This document shows positions 59,505 through 64,000 of a DNA stretch of 64,000 nucleotides, in pieces. The stretch is from Hymenobacter terrenus (GTDB lineage Bacteria > Bacteroidota > Bacteroidia > Cytophagales > Hymenobacteraceae), in assembly GCF_000972495.1 (NCBI RefSeq), contig NZ_LATM01000006.1:154236-218235 (forward strand), written 5' to 3'. The first letter of the stretch is position 1; every line of letters starts with the position of its first letter. The notes under the pieces are model-generated. The model was not told the origin of the DNA. It worked only from the letters and a program-made list of their open reading frames with translations, and searched no databases. Position numbers and translations under genes: made by a program.

Positions 59505-60563
59505 TTATAGCCCTGCTTTGTCGCCTTCGTACGTGTGCAAGACAGTTCCCAGGCCAAGACCAAACCGCTTAGCGCTCAGCCCCAGCCAATCCAGCGCATT
59601 CTGCCCCAGCATCCGGGCTTTGATTTCATCTGAAAAAGGCATGGATTTGATAAGCAGACCCGGCTCCAACTCGCCCAACGGGAAGGGGTAATCTGTGCCG
59701 AGCGTGATTTTATCAGCCCCCAGCGTTTTCACCAGATATTCCAGCATCAGCGGGTCGTGCACCAGCGAGTCGACCCAAAACCGGCCCAGGTAAGTGCGCG
59801 GGTTGTGGGGGTTGTCTACCGCGCAGAGGTCGGGCCGTACTTGCCAGCCATGCTCGATGCGCCCGATGGTACTGGCAAATGAGCCGCCGCCGTGGGCTAC
59901 TGCTACGCGCAGATTGGGCAGCCGTTCCAGTACGCCGCCAAATATCAGTGAGCAGAGTGCCAGTGTGCTTTCAGCGGGCATGCCTACTAGCCACGGTAGC
60001 CAGTATTTGGGCATTTTCTGCTGCGCCATCATGTCCCAGGGGTGCACAAACACGCAGGCTCCCAATTCCTCTGCGGCAGCAAAAACTTCGAAAAGCTCCG
60101 GCTGGTCGAGATTCCAGTCGTTGATATGAGAACCGATTTGTACCCCAGCCATACCGATTTTCATGCACCGCTCTAACTCACGAACCGCTAAGTTAGGCGC
60201 CTGCATGGGTAGGGTGCCCAGACCGACGTAACGGGTAGGGTAGCGGCGCACCACATCAGCAATGTGGTCGTTCAGCAATTGGCTTAAATCGAGGCAGTCA
60301 AGCGGCTGCGCCCAGTAGCTGAACATGACGGGCACAGTGCTCAACACCTGCACCTGCACGCCAAACTGGTCGTACTCGCGCAGGCGGACGGCGGGGTCCC
60401 AGCAATTATCCTGCACCTCCCGAAAGAACTTATCATCCTGCATCATGCGAGCACAACACGGCTTGTGGTGCTCCAGCCGGATAAAGCCGCCATAGCCGTA
60501 GCGTTCCGCCAGATCGGGCCAGCGCTCCGGCAGAATATGAGTGTGAATGTCAATGCTCAGCAC
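59505..60563 (-). CDS. 2-amino-3-carboxymuconate-6-semialdehyde decarboxylase (ACMSD)
   Basis: 352 residues, amidohydrolase fold. It decarboxylates ACMS to 2-aminomuconate semialdehyde, diverting it from quinolinate and NAD. Zinc ligands: H-x-H in [11 protein letters not shown], His in V-F-V-H-P-W-D, the A-H-G-G-G His, and Asp in [10 protein letters not shown]. These are the family-specific versions, separating it from other amidohydrolases. 42 bp separate it from the upstream HAAO gene. Confidence 0.95.
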   Translation of the reverse strand: MLSIDIHTHILPERWPDLAERYGYGGFIRLEHHKPCCARMMQDDKFFREVQDNCWDPAVRLREYDQFGVQVQVLSTVPVMFSYWAQPLDCLDLSQLLNDHIADVVRRYPTRYVGLGTLPMQAPNLAVRELERCMKIGMAGVQIGSHINDWNLDQPELFEVFAAAEELGACVFVHPWDMMAQQKMPKYWLPWLVGMPAESTLALCSLIFGGVLERLPNLRVAVAHGGGSFASTIGRIEHGWQVRPDLCAVDNPHNPRTYLGRFWVDSLVHDPLMLEYLVKTLGADKITLGTDYPFPLGELEPGLLIKSMPFSDEIKARMLGQNALDWLGLSAKRFGLGLGTVLHTYEGDKAGL

Positions 60564-60605
60564 GGGTGGGACGGAGGAGGGCGGGAGGAATAGGGCAACC
60601 GGAAC

Positions 60606-61136
60606 TCAAGCTGCTGATGGCGGGGCGGGTGGCAGCATTACCGTGCCGCATTTTTGGCAAGTACGCAACTCCTCCGAGGCCCAGAACTTGCTCATGATGG
60701 GCGGCAGCTGGGCTACAATATCTGTGATTTCAGCAAATTCCTCGTGAAGTTTATTGCCACAGTGCTCGCAATACCACTGAAAGCCGTCCTGTTCGCCAGC
60801 CTCGCGATAGCGTTCGAGCACAATTCCCACAGTGCCAGCGGGGCGGCGGGGCGAGTGCGGCACATGGGGTGGCAGCAGAAATATCTCACCAGGCCCAATG
60901 GTAATATCTACTGGCTGTCCATCCTCAATGATTTTAACGGTCATGGTGCCTTCAATTTGCCAAAACAGCTCTTCGCCTGCGTCCACGTGGTAGTCTTTAC
61001 GGGCATTAGGGCCACCCACCACCATCACGATAAAATCTTTGTTATCCTTGAAAACTTGCTGATTGCCCACTGGGGGTTTCAGCAAATGACGGTGTTCGTC
61101 AATCCACTGTTGAACATTAAAAGGCCGGGTTATCAT
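60606..61136 (-). CDS. nbaC: 3-hydroxyanthranilate 3,4-dioxygenase
   Basis: 176 residues, cupin fold. It opens 3-hydroxyanthranilate to ACMS. The Fe(II) site is H-V-D-A-G-E-E-L-F-W (His and Glu) with the third ligand in P-P-H-V-P-H-S-P-R-R-P. The C-terminal rubredoxin-like iron site of bacterial enzymes is present (W-Y-C-E-H-C-G and C-Q-K-C). First gene of the operon, read toward ACMSD and KynU, so the operon order follows neither end of the pathway exactly but covers consecutive steps. Confidence 0.97.
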   Translation of the reverse strand: MITRPFNVQQWIDEHRHLLKPPVGNQQVFKDNKDFIVMVVGGPNARKDYHVDAGEELFWQIEGTMTVKIIEDGQPVDITIGPGEIFLLPPHVPHSPRRPAGTVGIVLERYREAGEQDGFQWYCEHCGNKLHEEFAEITDIVAQLPPIMSKFWASEELRTCQKCGTVMLPPAPPSAA

Positions 61137-61235
61137 GACTTATGTGATTAAAACATAGATGGAAGGAAAAAATCGTAGCACCCCTCGTAGCAGAACGCAC
61201 AATGATTATTGTTTAGCAAACAGCATTATAATTAC

Positions 61236-61990
61236 TCAGCGTTTAGAGCCTTGCTCAGCCGGGTAAGCAATAAAGTAGTAATTCAGCCGCTGCTCAAATT
61301 GCTGCACCAGTTCGTAGCGGGAGAAGGCCGAGCGACCAGCTAGCCAGTGTGCCATGGTTGAAATGTGCATATTGAGACTAGGCTGGGTGAGCAGGTCATA
61401 AAGATGCTCGGGGCGCGTACCGTAGAAATCGGAGCCTCCCAAACCATGCTCAAACACAATGATGGGTCGACTTGCTTCGATAATGCCCATGGCACCTTGT
61501 AACACCTGTAACTCGGCCCCTTCTACGTCAATTTTAATTAGGTCGATATGAATATCGGCAGGTAGCACCTTATCTAGCCGCTCCTTACGTACCTTTATTA
61601 AGGTGTCTTCTTCATTGTCACGGTCATATTTGCGTTTCAAAAAGCCGCTATATGCTGGGTTGCTCACCACGTAGTTGAACGAGGTTTCACCGGAGGCATT
61701 GCTCAAGCCCAATTCGTAGAAGTGACAGTTGGGGCGGTTAGTGAATTTCTTTTTAAGGTTCTGAGATAAAGCAGGTATAGGCTCAAACCCATAATGCTGA
61801 CCTTGCGGAGCATTACGTCAAGCACCTCGCCTTTGTGGCAGCCCACGTCTACGCAATTAGCCTTTGAATGAAGTACCCTGCGCAACACCTGTTCAGTGTC
61901 CCGGTCGTATTGTTGATTCCTAGTAAAAGCAATGGGCAGGCTTTTGATTATTTTTTTTAGTAGTTCCTTCATGAAGTCAAATGTAGGCAT
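61236..61990 (-). pseudogene. Frameshifted FkbM-family methyltransferase
   Basis: Two overlapping frames give one protein of about 250 residues. The N-terminal part (to about 61800) has A-N-C-V-D-V-G-C-H-K-G-E-V-L-D, the SAM-binding strand. The C-terminal part has D-L-I-K-I-D-V-E-G-A-E-L-Q-V-L-Q-G-A and I-V-F-E-H-G. Between them, the +1 frame continues Q-H-Y-G-F-E-P-I-P-A-L-S-Q-N-L, so a single indel at about 61795-61812 breaks the gene. Start Met at 61990 or 61972. It may be a true pseudogene or a sequencing error. FkbM enzymes methylate sugars or other small molecules. Confidence 0.87.
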
Positions 61991-62176
61991 CGTAGCTAAA
62001 TGTGCTCTCGTAAGAATAGTCAAAACTGGGTTGATAAACTGTCCAACAGTGCCACTTCATCTAGGCACAAGTTGTTGGTTAGGAGTTTCCAAAAATTTCG
62101 CGTATTAATACAGGAAGTATGGCCTCGGTATGATAGCAAACTCGCTGTAAAAGAAACACGAAGGGGAACCCTGAAG

Positions 62177-62827
62177 TGATCTAGCTAAGCTAGACACAAT
62201 TGGGACGTGGTTTGAAAGTGGGTTTCGAAGTGGTTGGGCGATTGGTAGCCGAGCGCCGAGTGGTGTCGCTCGGCGTTGTAGTAGGCCATGTGGTGGCTGA
62301 TTTCGAGCTTGGCTTCGGCCAGGCCGGGGAAGCGGCCGCCGTCGAGTAGTTCGGCTTTGAAACGGCTCCAAAAGGACTCAGCGTGGGCGTTGTCGTAGCA
62401 GTTGCCGCGCCGGCTCATGCTCGCCACGGCCCCGTGGCGGGCAAGCAGTTGCTTGAAGCGGGTAGCCGTGTATTGGCTGCCCATGGTGACGCCGCGGCGT
62501 CACTTAAGTCGGAGTGCACGACGAGGCCCGCCGGGGCTGGCGCACGGCCAACGCGCGGCGCAGGGCTTCGCTCACGAGGTCCTCCGGCATCGTGTCGCGC
62601 ACGTCCCAGCCGACGACTTTGCGCGAGCAGCGGTCTAGCCACACGGCCAAATACAACCAGCCGCCGCCTTGGCGCGGCAGGCAGGTAATGTCGCCCACCC
62701 ACACGCGGTTCGGGGCGGTGGGGGCCGTCGTCGTAATTTACGCCGTTTGTCGGGCGACGCCCCGCTGGTTTTGGTTGCCATAACAGAAGAAAGATACGTC
62801 CTGCTTCTGTCCACCTTGCCTAGACCA
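62177..62827 (-). mobile_element. IS3-family insertion-sequence remnant
   Basis: Imperfect terminal inverted repeats: 62180-62207 (TCTAGCTAAGCTAGACACAA...) and 62797-62824 match at about 20 of 28 positions, and both ends begin TG when read inward. No target duplication is seen. At 651 bp it is about half the normal length: most of orfA and the front of orfB are deleted. Confidence 0.82.
62185..62781 (-). pseudogene. Truncated, interrupted IS3 transposase
   Basis: It starts like orfA (M-A-T-K-T-S-G-A-S-P-D-K-R-R-K, ATG at 62781), then jumps to orfB at N-R-V-W-V-G-D-I-T-C-L-P, so an internal deletion fused the two. The integrase core follows with the first Asp (G-D-I-T) and V-H-S-D. There the frame is broken by about 25 bp containing the perfect 18-bp palindrome GTGACGCCGCGGCGTCAC. 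The core resumes G-S-Q-Y-T-A, R-R-G-N-C-Y-D-N-A-H-A-E-S-F-W (third catalytic Glu) and H-S-A-L-G-Y-Q-S-P. The stop lies in the terminal repeat. Inactive. Confidence 0.88.
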
Positions 62828-62862
62828 CCTCACCCTGTATAGAAAAGGATTTAACAACCCAC

Positions 62863-63840
62863 TCATGCCGAAGAACACAGAACAGCAGCATAACATAAGT
62901 AAAAGAACAGTTTCGGCAACAGCGCGTAGCGACGAACTAGTGGGTACTGATGGGCATTAAGTAGCCATAGCATTGCGTAAAAACTTACAAGGGTAAAACC
63001 GAGAAAAGTGCGAATATAGCCGTATGCTCCAAACAGAGTTACCCAAGTCAATTCCATCAAGCCAAATAGCAGTAGCAACCGCTGGTTTGAAAGCCGAACT
63101 TGACTCATGAACGTTGCCAACAGCAGCAAGGAATATGGATTAATATAGTTAGAAGCTCAGGCTTACCAGCACACCCCCCAGGTAGCCCTACCTTGATAAA
63201 CATCACCCCGCATAGGTAGGCCAACGCGAATATCGCCAGGCTAGGCCCACCGTGCAGCCTCCGCGAATCAGAAACGAGAGTGCTTCAAAATGAGCGGGAA
63301 ATGTGCTACCTCAGTTCTAGAGGGGCAATATGGGCCACTGCAGGTTATTGTCCCAGAAACGTTGGGCCTTGAATACCGTGTTGCCCCGTGTAGGAATGAT
63401 GCACCAGCATGCTTGATACCTATGCCCAACAGGGCCGCCGCTGTCGCGGCCAGCGCTGTGCCAATATGCTGTTGGCGGGGCGAATGGGCGAGCAGAAACG
63501 TCGCGGCCACCGCCAGCAGCATCACAAACGCGGCCGTCCGGCCCACGTAACTCAGTGGCAGGCCCAAACAATACAGCCACAGAAACTGCCGACGCAGCCC
63601 TTTAGCAACGCCGTCTCGTTAGCAAAGGAAACAGCGTTGCTAAAGAGTAAAGGGTCATAAACATGAACAGCGGTAAGCTGAGCAACCCTAGCCGTTCGTG
63701 TGCGTCAGGGCCATTGAAACTGCTAGGCCAACGCGGCAAAGCTCACCGCGAACAAGGCCATATAGCCCCATGGCCACGGGTGCAACGTTCATCCAACGCC
63801 ACAGAAAGGGAAAAGCGGAAAAAACGCCGTCTGCAGTTCA
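62863..63840 (-). pseudogene. Shattered polytopic membrane protein (possibly a polysaccharide polymerase)
   Basis: Hydrophobic, Leu/Phe-rich segments occur in sequence on the minus strand but in different frames: W-M-N-V-A-P-V-A-M-G-L-Y-G-L, then L-L-S-L-P-L-F-M-F-M-T-L-Y-S-L, L-W-L-Y-C-L-G-L-P-L-S-Y-V-G, L-A-I-F-A-L-A-Y-L-C-G-V-M-F-I, and R-L-L-L-L-F-G-L-M-E-L-T-W. Stops and shifts near 63690, 63610 and 63150 break the frame. The pattern recalls EpsG/O-antigen-polymerase-type proteins, which would suit the adjacent FkbM gene, but the family is not certain. Confidence 0.6.
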
Positions 63841-64000
63841 TCGTATCCGTGTAGTTGGATGTATATACAATAATGCAAACATCAGTTGATTAAGACAATT
63901 TGCGTCAGCAAGCCCACTTTCGGAAATATCATACTAATGGCTATTGCTGCCCGGCCCTAGCTTGTATCGTCCCAGCGTGAGGTGGGTCGGGTCTTGGGTA
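63841..64000. other. Right-edge sequence without a recognised gene
   Basis: 160 bp, AT-rich at first. No gene, repeat or terminator is recognised. Confidence 0.4.

Noticed and set aside
1..64000. tRNA, rRNA, riboswitch or CRISPR array
   Set aside because: No cloverleaf with T-loop words, no rRNA-like sequence, no known riboswitch core and no regularly spaced direct repeats were seen on reading. A tool such as tRNAscan-SE or Infernal would be decisive.

Overview
The window looks like a piece of a chromosome from a Hymenobacter-like member of the Bacteroidota (Cytophagales). The genus is an inference. The signs are: high GC; promoters of the TAnnTTTG type; a gliding/T9SS C-terminal sorting domain; a TonB-dependent receptor with an N-terminal carboxypeptidase-regulatory-like domain; PorT-type beta-barrels; subtype-iii TssD (Hcp) proteins; ECF sigma factors paired with membrane partners; and many long intergenic inverted repeats. 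I see no rRNA, tRNA or CRISPR array.

Layout. 1-5.6 kb: RND multidrug efflux operon on the minus strand (small membrane protein, adaptor, permease, TolC-type lipoprotein cut by the left edge), with a long inverted repeat in each of the two gaps after the adaptor. 5.7-8.8 kb: gluconokinase and an OmpR-type two-component system, with repeat elements between them. 8.8-15.8 kb: small housekeeping and accessory genes (DinB, GNAT, undecaprenol/diacylglycerol kinase, DUF1569, DUF2147), a TetR-SDR operon with a clear operator, fumarase and a dodecin. 16-21 kb: secreted M28 peptidase, a broken alpha/beta hydrolase, and an ECF sigma factor with a zinc-finger/TonB fusion partner. 21-23.4 kb: two orphan TssD tube proteins followed by a possible effector/immunity pair. 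23.5-32.5 kb: an 85-bp palindrome, a vWA surface protein, an outer-membrane barrel, a T9SS cargo protein, and a second ECF sigma factor with a membrane-anchored barrel protein.

33-46 kb: a lipoprotein, a CarboxypepD-like membrane protein, tandem roadblock-like paralogues, an EmrAB-TolC pump operon with an embedded universal stress protein facing a GAF-GAF-AAA+-Fis sigma-54 activator, and a 7TM/histidine kinase/response regulator set whose regulator is frameshifted. 47-51.6 kb: DNA polymerase I, a divergent DEDDh exonuclease and a LytTR regulator. 51.9-61.1 kb: four genes of tryptophan/kynurenine breakdown (KMO, then HAAO-ACMSD-KynU as an operon), interrupted by a TonB receptor, AlkB and a membrane protein. 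61.2-63.9 kb: a decay zone with a frameshifted FkbM methyltransferase, a 651-bp IS3-family remnant and a shattered polytopic membrane protein.

How the genes work together. The window is strong in envelope functions: two tripartite drug pumps, two sigma/membrane-sensor units, three two-component regulators and secreted proteins. The best metabolic unit is kynurenine -> 3-hydroxykynurenine -> 3-hydroxyanthranilate -> ACMS -> aminomuconate semialdehyde, where ACMSD would steer carbon away from quinolinate/NAD toward catabolism. The most interesting unexplained unit is the orphan TssD module at 21.1-23.4 kb.
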